This document shows positions 36,701 to 50,311 of a DNA stretch of 64,000 bases, in pieces. Both the position numbers and the translations under genes were made by a program. This stretch comes from Caenorhabditis elegans (Eukaryota > Nematoda > Chromadorea > Rhabditida > Rhabditidae). The stretch's first letter is position 1, and every line of letters begins with the position of its first letter. The stretch lies in the NCBI RefSeq assembly GCF_000002985.6, contig NC_003284.9, forward strand, positions 5,084,001 through 5,148,000, in the 5' to 3' direction. The notes below the pieces were generated by a model. That model saw nothing but the letters and a program-made list of their open reading frames with translations, had not been told where the DNA came from and did no database searches.

Positions 36701-38007
36701 GAAGGAACCAGGAAATACGAAAAGGTGCACTTTTGGCCCCATTTCAAAGCACAAATGTTACCCTTTTAACACAAAAAATGCATAGACCACCTCATAAATG
36801 TGTATAACTCTACATTTTCAGAAACATTTTGGGAACGAAAAAAAGAACAAGAAATGTGTTCGTTCTTCTGAGAAAAATGAGGACATATGGTATTTTGCAA
36901 TTCAAACGTAACGTTACGAAATTGTTCTGTTGCACAGTGAATACGTATTACAGTGACTCAACCTTCCTTCCCTCACATACAAACAGTGCGCTCCACTTTC
37001 GGCAAAAGGAGCGAACTGGTATGTGAACGATTACGTAAGCAAACGGAAATTCGAAAAGTGAAACACTTGAATTATTGCGAGGTTTCTTAATTGGGATTTG
37101 GATCAACTTATACGTAACGGTTGTGAAGTCAGTGTGGCATGTGATTTTCCGTGCGAAACAATTAATATTGAAGATTCAGTTACAAAATGATAAACACTGG
37201 AATTGAAAGATGAGAACGTTGGAGGGCGTTCAGACTCATTTTTCGCACTCGGCATATCAAATATTATTTTTCGAAGATGACACCCCTCAACTATTTTCTC
37301 TGAGCCAATAGTAAACGGAGTATATATCTAAATTCCTCTGGGTATCAACTTTCGAAAGAAACACAAACACAGTGTTCCCCATAGCAAGAGTACAACATGT
37401 AAAGCCAAATTTTTAGGAAAATCAGGATACGGCCTGTGAAAAAAAAAATCGAAAATTATTCATATGGTGCTAGAATGAGCAAGTATCATAATAAATTTTC
37501 TCAAAAATAGTTTGAAAGCTTTTATTATGAGTCCAATTTTTCGAAAACGGTGATCAAAAAACATTTTTTTCCTTCAATTTTTTTCAATTATTTTTAAAAT
37601 TATGTACAAAATAATTTTCCAACATAAAAAAAAAGTTTTAATCATATCCCACAGGATCCACCGTTAATGTAACATAGATAAATTGTGACACACCTTCGAA
37701 ATAAACTTTAAAAAACCGAAAAGATGAGTCTGCCTGACCAAGGTTAAAATAAGAGACAGATGGCTTTTTATTTTGGTCGAATTCATTTAGTTTTGAGAAT
37801 TGTTGCCATGAAGGCACAAAAATCCAGCGCCATCTGCGCGCGCAGTTCATAAAAGAGAAATGGAAACAAGCGGGTTGCGAGGTTCAATGAAAAAGGATGC
37901 GATGTAGCGAGTTTGAGCACCTGCTCTGTCGCTTGGCTCGACCACAAGCATGTCTTTTCTTGCTCATGCGGCGGCGTTACATGCTCGCATTTATTGATTT
38001 CTCCCCC

Positions 38008-38043
38008 CACACACAGACACACACACATACATACACTCACATA
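38008..38043. repeat. CA-rich microsatellite
   Basis: An imperfect (CA)n run interrupted by CAGA and CATA units. Confidence 0.8.
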
Positions 38044-41000
38044 CTGCGCGAGCCAAGAGCTCGAGAGAAATACATGCATATATTACAACACATATTTTCA
38101 GATTATGAGAAAATGTGTGTCGGCAGTTTGAAACATTTCCGGGATGAGAGTATAAAGTTGTTCGTATCTTCAAGTTGTTTGTGAAAATTTGTTTATATCT
38201 ATTGTTAGGAACGGAGCAAGCGAACAACAAAATAAAAAAAAAACATCTGCGATATATATGTCTGCTATGTATAATCTAATACAACTTTTCAGACGAGATG
38301 ATTTGTTTTCCACAGAAAAAGGAATCAAAAACTCAAATACGTTTTTTCGTCTTGCAAGTGGAAGCTTAGCAAGGAAGGGGTCAAGTGGGGTAGGGGTCGC
38401 CTATCTGCCATCCACCTTAATTCGACTCGACAGAACAGTTCTTGGTCGGAATTTTTTGTTGATAAAAGTTAATGTTTTCTCAGAAAAAAAGAACTTTCCA
38501 GCAAACCTCACGTGAACGGGGAAAAACGGAAACCTATTTGATAAGGGTTTCCGAAAGAACAACTTTGACGTTTTGTTTGATTGAAACAGTGATGAACGTG
38601 GTGGGAAGTAAGAAGGAAGGGGAACGACCTTGAGAATTTGAAAAAAAAGTTCGAACTGATCTCAGAATGTCACTCTATGAAAAGACGCTGGTGGCCTATT
38701 CCATTTGCCAATTTTTTTCTCTTGAATGTAGGAATAGGAATGAAAATGAGTCAGAAATGGAGGATATTCCATACGCGCCCACGTTAGGGTGAGATGAAAA
38801 GGATTAATGATGAATCTATGAAAAAAAATGATTATGTCGGCTTAGACTCTCCCGAGATTCCGCGATGAATAATTTAAGAGTACGCGAAAGCGCCCGCAGT
38901 GGATTCTACGAAAAATGAATATTAATAAACTATTCATCTAATTGTCAAGACGAGCCTTATAGTTATCGATCGGAAAGTGTTATACTATTTGCAAAGGCGG
39001 CAATGGAGTCAGAGTCATCGGAGAGAGTCAGGTTGAATGTTTGCTTTCCGTAGTGTGCTGTGTTATCTAGGTAGAGCTAGGGACAAACAATTGGGGAAGG
39101 GGGCAAGAAAGGTGGAAGCAAAAGGTAAATGGTATAGAAAGAAGGACGGAACGCTAAAGACCGGACACTGGGGGTTATGCATATGATAACGATCGGGGTG
39201 AGGGGGACAAACTCAGATTGCGGTCATTCCCGAATGACCTTTCCTTTCATTTGCGCACACTGAGTGTTTTCTCATATCGTGGGATTGTAAATGAGACGCA
39301 AGATGTATGAAATGAGGATCATGCAGAATGAGGTTAGACGGTTGAATACAGTGGTTCAATTTGAAAAATTTTGTTTTGTAGACAATGAAATTTTAAAGAA
39401 GAAGAGTATGAGTGCTTAACATTCGTATCCTAAGTAAGTAAAAATAAGTAAGAGAGTACCGAAAATTTGAGAATCAACATTGGGTATTACCCAGTTGCGA
39501 AATTTCTCCACAACAAATTTTTAGGAGAAGTGTAATTTCCTAGCCCCTTACTTTTGCTGAATTTTCAATTATTTTTCAACATATTTTCTTCCGAACATAA
39601 CTATTTATTCATTTAAAACTAAAGAAAAATATGAAATCAATTAAAATTATACACATTCCTTGGGAACCGAGAAAAAACTAAAAAAAAGGTTATCAAATAT
39701 TTGTCGGGACCATGTATGTACCGTTTCTTAGGGCAAAAATCGCAAGTTGAACTGATTTTTTTTTAGTTATTCCACAAAATTTTCGCTTTTTTTTTGGGGC
39801 AAGGATTGAAACATGTACTACATTTTTTGGAAGGTTCAGACACGGTATTCCTCCTATAAAAAACATATAACCTTACATTCACAAACTTTCGATTGGAAAT
39901 GTTGAATCACATCATCAAAAACAGTCTCACGAGATCGGCTGCTTTATTTTTTGTCATGATTTTTGTGATTAACTCAAATTCAAAGATGTGAAAACAACAA
40001 GACATAACTGAAGACAATATTTTGCTAGTTAAACATTTTTCGATAGAATTTCTAGTTTTGGAGTTCTACTCATTTGAAACATTAATTTGCACAATTGACA
40101 AAAAACTAAAACATGCTACTTTTTTTTGGCAGCACTTTTAATATTATAATTTGTCAATAAGGTAAAACATATTATGTCATTTTAAAAGTTCAAACTAAAA
40201 ATACCAAACCAAAAGTACAATAGCAACGAATTCCGCAACCTATCATTCTTCGAATGCGGGTCTTTGAAATTGAACAGGCGATTTGTCACACAGATCGGAT
40301 GAAGGGATAACTAATTACACGAATCTTTTAGGTAGACAAAAGGAGTTGCGAAAAAAAAACCGAAAAGGTCATCTGTACTTAGTCAACGACTGAACGCATG
40401 GAGGATGAATATGAATGCAAATAGAATTCAACCGAATTTCAGTGAATAAGGGTAATGGTGCGAGAAATGAGGTTGTTGAATAACACTCTCCGTAGTGCTG
40501 GGCAAAGGAAGACAGGAATGGATGGATTACATAAAGAAAATAGAATCAAATGTGCGCGGGGAACAGTCGACACCCAGCTGCTCACTGTTTTGGTGAAATG
40601 ATTGGAGAGAGGCAGATGTGTGAGCAGATTTTGGGGGCCAGTAGTTGTTGCTGTTTCATTGAAGAGAAGAAGTGGAATAAAACATTTAAAAATAGAAATC
40701 GCAAAGTTTTCAAAGCTTTTGTTTAAAGAAAATGACCGGAAAGGAATGCCCTTTTCAAATAGTAGGCGTTTGATAACATGAACAATCATAAAGCAGAAAA
40801 ATTATTATGTCACAGCGACACACGTCAGTTTTTGTGTTCTCTTCCTGGACAAAAATGAACAAAAAATTTTACTTTTAATGACAGGTTAAGGTGTGCTCTT
40901 GTATGGAATGCGTAGGATGGATACAAAGTGTCAGGTGCTGGTGTCTTTATGTGGTTTTGTCAAAAGTGACATATGGCTTACCGAATTTGTCTTCTTGAAA

Positions 41001-41286
41001 AAAGTGAGACCTTGGGAGAGAAAAACAAGCGGATGTAAACGGATACTGGGAAATTTGAATGTTATGTTCCGATTTGTTCATAAATCAGGCTTGTTATCAA
41101 AACTTATATTTTTGTTTAAGAGTTGTTTTTAATGTTGACGTAAGATTTAACTAATGAGCGGCTTTAACTACAAGACTTCTAAAAAAAAGAGATTTTGGGA
41201 AAGAACTTGCAGGACATTCTTAGGCATTTACTAAGTAACAAAAACATCATCAAAATATTGAAGACAAATTTCGAATTTTAAATTAG

Positions 41287-41407
41287 GTGTAGGCCATAGG
41301 CGTAAGCCATAGGCGTAAGCCATAGGCGTAAGCCATAGGCGTAGGCCATAGGCATAAGCCATAGGCGTAAGCCATAGGCGTAGGCCCTGTGCGTAGGTCA
41401 CAGACGT
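41287..41407. repeat. 13-bp minisatellite, about nine copies
   Basis: The unit CCATAGGCGTAAG repeats with exact 13-base spacing (CATA at 41295, 41308, 41321, 41334, 41347, 41360 and 41373). Two decayed copies follow on the right. Variants differ mainly at GTAAG versus GTAGG. Confidence 0.95.
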
Positions 41408-44400
41408 ATACCAATGCCTAATATTCCCCAGCAGTCGTCAGCACTTTAATGAAGATTTGCTTTTAAATTTTCAGAGAGACGTTTTTCATGTTCAAAAAGC
41501 TTTCCCGAAATGTTTCGAAAAGGTTTTTCAAGGTTTTTCTTTGAAAATTTTTAATTACGCTAATACGTGTAAGGAATCTGAGGAAACATTGTGATAAAAA
41601 ATGTAAGATCTCTTTTGATCAATTTTTCGCGTTTTTTCTCAATTATGTCAAAAATACATGACATATAAGATAAGCCTCTTTTATCAGATCTGATATAAGA
41701 ACATTTTTATCATGTTATTTTGAAGATGGATTAGTGACGGAAATCTGGTGCCAGGTACACGGTTTCACTAGAGGAAAAACATTGATGCTCTACATTTTTT
41801 TTTCTGCTTGACATGATAATTTTGTTTGAGGGATTGTATCTTGAAATTCGAAATATTAGACAGAAACCAACTAGAAACATTAAAAATAGATTTAAAATGA
41901 ACAAATCATTTGTTTCGTGAAACAATGAACAGGCAAAAAATTTGAAAGCAATGGGAAACGACAGCGCCAGTAATGGTTCAGCAATTTTCTTTCAGAGTGA
42001 ACAAGACAGATGAATGAGAACTTTTCATGGAAAAAGAGCACGAGATCCTGCTTTTTTTGTTCTGGAATAGGGTTTAGCGTGACCAAAGTATGGGAAACGA
42101 ATGAGAAGATAAAGGGAAGTGCGTCAAGGGAAATAGAGTTAAGATATATTTTTTAGTTTTGAAAGGGATCTAACAATTAATTTAAATTGAATGTGGAATT
42201 TTTCAAGATTTACAGCGCCATGTAACTTGTGGGTTTTCGTCCCACACACTGTTCATCCTATTATTGAATTTCAATTTTGCGGCAATTCTTTTTTAATTCG
42301 GAACCGTTCGATATAAGTTTTGGTTTAAAATGTCCACGATAGTTTGAAGTTCAGAAATATCACATAATTGCAAAAATTGAGAAACAATGAAACATGCAAT
42401 TATAAAAAATATGAATTTTAAATTTCGGCTAACTTCCCCGGCGCGCCCACTTTTGAACTAATGAGGGCTTTTTCATTTTAGGTGAAACTGAAACAGGGAA
42501 TAAATCAATACTGAAAAATCTCGTTTGAAAACAATTTAGAATTTTTATTCTTTTTCGATTTTTGAAATTTTTCCTTTTGTGATATTTATAAATTTTGTTG
42601 AAAATTTTTCAAAGATAGTTTGAATAAAAATTCTGCCAAGTTAAAGAAATGTCAAGAAAACTAGAATGAGAAAAAATTGATACTAGGCTCCGTCTCTATC
42701 TGGGCTACTTTTATGTTTTTCAATAATTTTTTTCCTGTCTTTTCAATTTATTTTGCACGTTTCCAGTACATCCATACCAGGCAATTTCGTATGTGCCAAG
42801 ATTTAAAATTTTCGATAAAGGGCATTTCCGGGAGTTCGACTCTTTGGAAACTCGGCAAAACATTTTTATGCGTATTACTATGAATTTTTCAACAAGTGTA
42901 AAATACAAAAAAATCATGAAAATATTGGTCCTTTTCATTTTATGTCTATGCTCTTGAATGCTCATAACTTTTCTAGAATGTATTTGAGAATGGAGGGTTG
43001 TAAAAACGAAAGCGTCGAGTCGTTTTCTCTGAAAATCAGAGTAAACAAGTAGTGATGGCTTTTATTCAAAAAAGCACACACTTCTTGTTCTCTCCTTTCT
43101 CAAGGAAGTCAACTCCCCACCTCTTTTTTCTTATTTTTCTTGTTTTTCTGACTAGCGAGCAAAAAAAAAACGATTTAGTATTTAGCCTGACTGCAAAAAA
43201 TTTATTTTCCATGACCTCGAGTGTCAAGACGACGGAAAGCTAGACGCAAACGCTTATGTGTGAGCAAAAGAGCCACGGGGGCCTCTCAAGATTTATGTTC
43301 CCATTTCAGAATACATAATGGATTTTTAGTGAGATTTTTCTGTTGAGTAAAATTGTTCGATTTTTAGATCTAAGAGTTTGATAGGAAAAAGCACCGCATT
43401 TCTTTTAGCGAACAATACATTCGCTTACAAATAAGAAAAAAAAGCTGCGAAGCGGAAAAATGCACTGAGCAGAAGTAAAATGATCAAAGATACAACTACG
43501 GAAAATACAATGTTTTGTTAAATTTGGGACAGGGATCTTGCAAGAAAAATAGTTCAACTTAAAATTAAAAATTCTAAAATAATTTTTACTATTGGTACCC
43601 ACTAAAAATGTGTGAAGTCTGAGCTAGAAAGTCTATCTGAAACTTTTTTTTTCTGCACACTCGCGGTTTCTTATATTTTTTCTCTAGTTGTTATACATTT
43701 TTTTAAATTTTTTAAATTATTTTACTTTCCAAAAATTGTCGTTAAATAGATAATTTAAAATAAAAAATAGAAAATTTAGTTTTAAATATAAAAGTGCCAT
43801 TTCTGACTTGAAATTTTGAAGTCAACATTTTGGAAAAAAACTAAACAAATATTTTTGAATATTTGACAGAAAAAGTTGTCATCGAAATTTAAAAAAAATC
43901 GATTTACTTTTAAAATCATCAAAATCTATATGAGCATATTTTAGAGCAATCCACTCAGTCAGAAGTAGTCACAAAATACACAAAAAATAATTTGAGATCG
44001 AATTTTTTCTAATTTGCCTCTGCCACGAAAATTGTTTTTTTTTCTAATAGTAAATCTAATTGTGAGCAGAAATATTTTTTCTCAGAGAAAAAAAAACGGA
44101 AATGATTGTTGATGTTCTTTCCCCCAACCATTAGGGTCTGCATACCCTGATGGGCGGCCGAGGAATAGCGTAAAATGCAAAGTGACGAAGGAAAAGAGAA
44201 GACGACGAAGAAGAAGAAGACATATTAGCTGAATCAACGCAATTTCTCGGCAGCTGTAAATGTGTCATTTGCATTTGGATTATACGAGGTTGTGTGTCGC
44301 ATCAGTGGATAGAATAGACGGATGAGTTGATGGAGGATGAAGAAGCTATAACCGAAATGGCTTCTGAATCACAAACTACTCCGTTAAAGAAAAAGTAATA

Positions 44401-47400
44401 AACGTCAGGAGGGTGAAGCAAAGTGTGACCCCTTCTTTGCGAGGATTTGAAGTATAAAACTAAAAAGATTGATGGGTTTTATAATGTGAAAAATGGTCAA
44501 AACGACTTTTATTTTCAAAATTCAGTATGAGGGACAAAAATCCGAATTTTCAATTTCCGACTCAAAATAATACAAATAAAATGTATTAGGTTCACACACA
44601 CATACATACTAGACTAGTCATAGGAAATTAGTTTTTCTTTGGTAGTAGTTGAGCTGATAATCTGCCGCGCCGGATTTGGTGAATAGAAGAGCACCGGACC
44701 AGAAATAGCGGACGGGGTTCTAAAAACCAGTTTCACTCCCAAAAAAAAAAATAGACCAACATATACATAGGGAGCAACAGTAGAAAAAAGAACAAGAAGA
44801 TGGATTGGGAGGGAGAACTTTTTGGAGACACACAATAGATACTTGTGTGTTTCCGAAAAGAAAACATGGGAAGGAAAAGGGCCACCAAAATGAGAAAAAG
44901 TTTCGCCAATTTTCTTATCGGCGGGTGCTTTTGAAGTTGACGCAGACTCGAAATAGATGAAAAGCCCAAAATTGAAGGGAACAAGTACATTTGAAGAGCA
45001 ACATGAAATTATTAGGCTTTCTGTTTCATTTTGGGTATTCATACTTACTAAAAACCTACATTATGCAGTTTACTGGGAGACATAACGTTTTTGTATTTAT
45101 TTATTTTTATTTGTATGATAGAGCACCAACTTAAAAACAGGGTTCTCAGTTGGATTCTTGTTTTGCATAATAGTGCAAAATGGACCGAATTATTGAATTT
45201 TGAAAACTTCAGGCAAATTTTTGGTGATCTGCCAATCTTTTTAATTGGTCAGAAACAAATGAAATTTGTGTAAATTGTTTTTTGCCGACTCCCAGAAAAT
45301 AATTTTCTAAATAGAAATATGTAAAAATGAAAAAATAACTGACAGAGTCTTCCATGGAGACTATGGCAAGGATGTCTTGCTCAATTTGCTTTTAGCACTA
45401 TTGCAAAGTAAAATTTTCCTGATCCTTCTGCACCAACATCAAAAGACTCTACACCGGTTTTGTGGGACATGGAAAGTTTAAATAGATGGAATTTGAATAA
45501 TGGGTCTAATGAATCTTCGGATGCAGTGGGTTGTGAGACGATAAGTGGCCGAGACGGAAGAGTGGTGACAATGCGCGAAATCAGATAAATATTCCTCAAT
45601 TCATCAGAGCGTGCACTAATGCAATTTCATCAATAAGATTCAGGAGAGAAGCAACATTTGTTTAAGGGGGATTTAATTTTCTGCAAGGACGGAGAAGCTT
45701 AATCCAATCAGTTTTAATATACATGGGGAGTTGACCAACATTTGTGAAGCTTTGATAGTTTATATCTGGTTTGTGGTCAAAAATAGCTCAAAATATAAAA
45801 TAGGAAGAGATTGGGGGTGAAAGAGATATGTCATGGATTGAATACATTTTGAACACACTTTTCAAAAAACCAAGGGTACTTATTGAAATGTTCGATCAGT
45901 TTTTGTAATTTTAATCATGTCAATTCAAAACTTTACCAAAGTGAACAATAAGTGACAGAGTTTTAAAATTTTTGAACAATTTCTGAAATCGAAAAGTTTT
46001 GATAAAAAATAGTCCAATTTGAAAAAGGTGAAAACTGACCGAAAATTTTTGAAAATTCAATTGAATAGGGTATTTATAGAACTTTGAAGTTACTGATGTT
46101 AGAATATCATCAAAAAATTTGTTGCAACACCCAAAGTGATCAAGTAAATTTACCAACATAACACTTGTCCTTGGAATTAAATTGTCAATAAAATGTTGTC
46201 GAAAAAATACTGGAGTAGGTAAATTGGAATAAGAAAAGTGTTTCTCTTCGTGTCTCCAAGTTTTACGTACTGTTTTGGGCCGTGGATAACTAGGACGATT
46301 ATAAAACGCGCGCTTCGTTTCGTTTCGTTTTGCCCCACACAAACACTCATTTATAACAACACTCATCCGAACGCCATGAATGTTCTACTTAAAGGTAACT
46401 GTGTTGAAAAGAAAACCATTTAGGGGAGGGGGACTAAACCAGGATTTATAGGAATATAGTTTAAGAGAGATACAACAATTTTACTTTTTTCCCCGCACTA
46501 CCAGAAATATAATAATTATACTTAATGGTTGCAAGGCAAAAGTTCACTCACGTGAAAGAGAAATTGGACATGAAAATGTACAAAGAATATTTTAATTCTG
46601 ACTGAAATCACATGCCTCAAAAAGGAATTCTCAGATTCCCAGAATTTAAAAATCAAACACTATGCAATTTTGAAAATTAGCAAAATAAGCCAAAAACCAG
46701 GCCGCATTGCAGGTTCTATTTTAGTTTTCTGATTCTGAATTCTAAAAAAAAAGTGAGTCACATAAAACTTGACCAGCACTCGGTATGAAGTCAGGGGGGC
46801 AAGGGAAAATCATTCTTCCCAAAAAAGTAAAACAAATAATGATAAGAAAAGGAAAATACATCTCAGATGCGTTGCTCGCCTTCTTCATGTTTTTTCTCCA
46901 GCGCTTCTTGTAAAAATTGGAAGACAAGTTACTTTTCTCTCACTGCTTCACACTCACAAGCACACTAAATTGTTTGATGCCGTACTCACGTAGGCGAAAA
47001 ACTGGATGAATAACAAAAACGAACTTCTAAATATATGTATATTGAGCTCCCCCCACATGCATATTATAACGGAGCACAAAACGAAACATTTTATTAAAGA
47101 ACTAGTATTCTCAATTGGGAAAATACTGGAAAATGTGGATCAGGGGCTGAAACTTATGAGAAACTTGTTAACACTGAGAATTTTGTCGTTGAAATCGGCA
47201 AAAGTGACTGAAAGGCTGACTCTAAAATTTGAAAATTTTTAACGTGGATTTTTAATTCAAATTTAGCATTTTGCTTGCAACACTGTTTATTTTTTCTATT
47301 CTTTAAACCATTTTCCGAATTCCAGCAAGCATAACAATTTTAAAGTTGTCAAAAATTTGTATCAGTGTTTAGGCAAAAGGTACTTTCTAGAAGTTTGAAA

Positions 47401-50311
47401 ATTTTGGCGAAAATTAAACTATCAAAGAATTTTCAAACTTTTTTCTTATTGATTTTTTCTCATTCCAATTATTCTTTCTAATTGCATAATAATCATTTGA
47501 CCAATCTAGTGATAAAAATTGAAAAATGTTCAGATTTTAGAAAATATAATTAAAAGTTCTGCAGCGTGCCAAATTTTTGAAAAGTTCGGGTTTCTTGTCA
47601 CATACGGATCATTGCAATACAAGTAACTAAAAATTTGCTGTGACAAACTGAGTAATTTCTATTTTTTTAACTGTAAAATCAAAAAATTTCAGAACGTTTT
47701 TGAAAAGTTCTACTGTGTATTATATGGTATTTTTCCATTGAAGCACCATTGTCTTCAACCTTTGAAAAATAGTAAAGCGGTATAAAAATATCCTAAAACC
47801 TTGTTCTCCTCTCCTACTCACTATAGTATTTTTCGTTGTCTATAATAAACAATTTGTTGAAAGTAAGTAAGGAGAAGATGTACAGACGCTCATATTCGCC
47901 CGCCATATGCCATTCAATGAGCGGCACCAAAATTAAATTTGACGTCTTTCGCTCTCTACAATATATTTTTGTGAAGACGTTCACACTAATCACATTGAAG
48001 GAACTGCATCACAAAACTTAAAGCCCTTAGACTATTGGAGCACATGAAAAGATCAAATAAAGTGTCATAATTATCAGCCAGCAAAACATTTTGTCAACAA
48101 TTCAGTATACTCTGAGTATGTGTGTACACGACTTGAAACTCAATGAATTTTAAAGAAGTTTGAACTTTGCATACTTGCTCAAAATTTAATTTAGCAAGAA
48201 GTTGTTGTACATTTTATGATAATTTGGGATGAAGCTTCATGAAAATTTATTGATATCGTATAACTTTATGACATGTGGTAATAAAATTTAAATATTTAAT
48301 AGTTTCTAAAAGTTTTTGAAATACTGCCGTCTGAAGGGATATGAAATAAACATATAGATGGTATAGAAATGGGAGCTAGGAATCATATGCTACATGCTAG
48401 GGACCTGTTAGTTATTGGTCAAACTATAAGGTCAAATTCATACAGATAATTTCGAAATTTTTTATAATGAAACATGACAAAAAGTTTTCAAAGTAAAATT
48501 TCATTCAAAACTTTGCCGTCAAAAACTTAAATTTTTTAAATGTAATTTTAAATTTATAAGCATCTAAAATGTTTTCATAATTGGCTTAAAATGAATCTGA
48601 ATCAGTGTTTTAACAACATTTAGCAATTCAGGGTGGTTACTGAATAAACACTGATTTCTGGCCGCTGCTAAAGGGACAAGCTAATAAAATGTCAGCTTTT
48701 GGATAAAATTTGGTTCTTTTTTGTTGAAATTTAAGTTTTAATGCTTGCTCATTTTTGAAATGGTTTTTAATATTTTTCAGACAGTTGTTTCTCCTACTTT
48801 TAAGGATTTGTCTATATTAGTTTTAAGACATAATTTTTTTAATGAGTAACAAATTTAAACTATTGAAGTGCGAGTCTTGATGGAGAATATATGGTATGCT
48901 ATATTCACCAATTTTGTTTTTCTTTTGAAAAACGTTTTTTGTGGAGGTATCACTAACCAGAGCAACTTTCCAGAATACACTTATGACACTTGCATGACCC
49001 AACTCTTCACAAGCAACTTGTTTCACATGTTTTTCCATTTTAAAATACGGTCATGCCCACTGCCTCCCATTGTGATTATACATGTAAATCTCCCTCCGCA
49101 CCTATACCCTTTTTTGTGCCATTTCCCACACAATTCATGTTACAGTGGTCTCGATAGTCTTGTGATAATAGTAGTAATAATAAACTTAATTTATCCATTT
49201 GTTTTTAAAAATGATATCGTATGATAGCTGATCACAAAATATAAACACCAAATTTCTTTGTTCTTATTTTAGATTTTTCTATGTCATTTCCTTCTTGGTC
49301 TTTCAACTTTTCTTAGCTGAGATCTTCGACTAGCCCAATACAGGTTGTCCCGGCCGGAAATAGACTTTCTTTGCATTTATTGCTAGATATCATTTCTAAT
49401 TTGATGCGATGTTCCCAAAATAGTACTTATTACACTCATATTAATTCATTATCATCAATCATTCTATTTCCTAAATAATCTGAATTTATTAATACATATG
49501 TATTTGATCTTAGCTTCAGTTTATGTTCACACTCCAAAAATGTCCGATCACTACTGAAACCCTAATAACCCATCAAAATCACAAACATCAAGTTAAAAGG
49601 TGGAGAAAAAGGAGTTATCAGTTGACTGGCCAATTGTGAGATTCTGAAGAAGAATAGGAGTGAGATCGAACGTGAAAGACCAACATTTACATCGAGGCTG
49701 TTGATTAGACGGCCGTCGTTTTTTTCCATTTCGTCCTGTTTGAAATAATACGGAAGAAGAAATGAAAAAAGACGAAAGACATTTTTGAGTCCAATAGCAT
49801 TTAGCACTTTTGTTTTCAAAGTTGGTCGAATTATTATTTTTTAATCTTAAAGTTACAGCGTCTTCTCACGTTTTCCCAGTTAACTTCTAAAATTGGAAAA
49901 AACTATAAAATGAGAAAATGATACAACATAGTGTAAAACTGGAATAAGAAGTATTTGTGACACACTATCAAAAAAATGCTTTTATATTTAGAATTTCCAA
50001 ATCAAAAACAAAAATAACAAAAAATCAAACCGCCCTTATGCGCTAGGTACCTTTGCGGTCAACACGTCACGGCAAAACCGAAATATCTTGAAAAGTATTG
50101 ATACTGCAATCCATCATCTTTTTCTACCGTTCCAATCTTGTTACTGATAGCGATTTTTGTGATCGTCTCTGTAATGCGATAGCTTGCACTTGACAAATCT
50201 AACATCTGAATAACAATCTCAAAATACAACCTTCAATTTTCTTTTCTTATTTTGACAAACAAATTCCATAACAGCATATTTTCAGGTGTACGCGTCTCCT
50301 CAAATTCAAAA

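Larger units (their letters stand above)
32865..50311. other. Gene-poor region upstream of apl-1
   Basis: No multi-exon gene can be assembled in about 17 kb. The part next to apl-1 (to about 40.8 kb) has many GC-richer patches with conserved-looking motifs and is the best candidate for apl-1 control DNA. Beyond about 41.4 kb the DNA is plainly AT-rich, with runs of A and T. Structures present are a possible short gene at 33589, a CA-rich microsatellite at 38010, a GAA-rich patch near 44200, and a 13-bp minisatellite at 41287. AAAGGTCA nuclear-receptor half-sites occur at 34877-34884, 40364-40371 and, reversed, at 39235-39242. The longer open frames (for example 40439-40789 minus, 44614-45042 minus, 48868-49224 plus) have no splice support or recognisable domains. 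Confidence 0.5.

Noticed and set aside
34877-40371. Cluster of AAAGGTCA nuclear-receptor half-sites upstream of apl-1.
   Set aside because: Three 8-mers on both strands over 17-22 kb is only slightly above chance, so it is not reported as a regulatory cluster.
40439-40789. 116-residue minus-strand open frame upstream of apl-1, and a 142-residue one at 44614-45042.
   Set aside because: Their composition is that of AT-rich non-coding DNA read by chance (Phe, Leu, Ser, Ile-rich), with no domain and no partner exon.
41287-41407. Regular repeat considered as a CRISPR array.
   Set aside because: Units are 13 bases in direct tandem with no unique spacers, in a eukaryotic genome.
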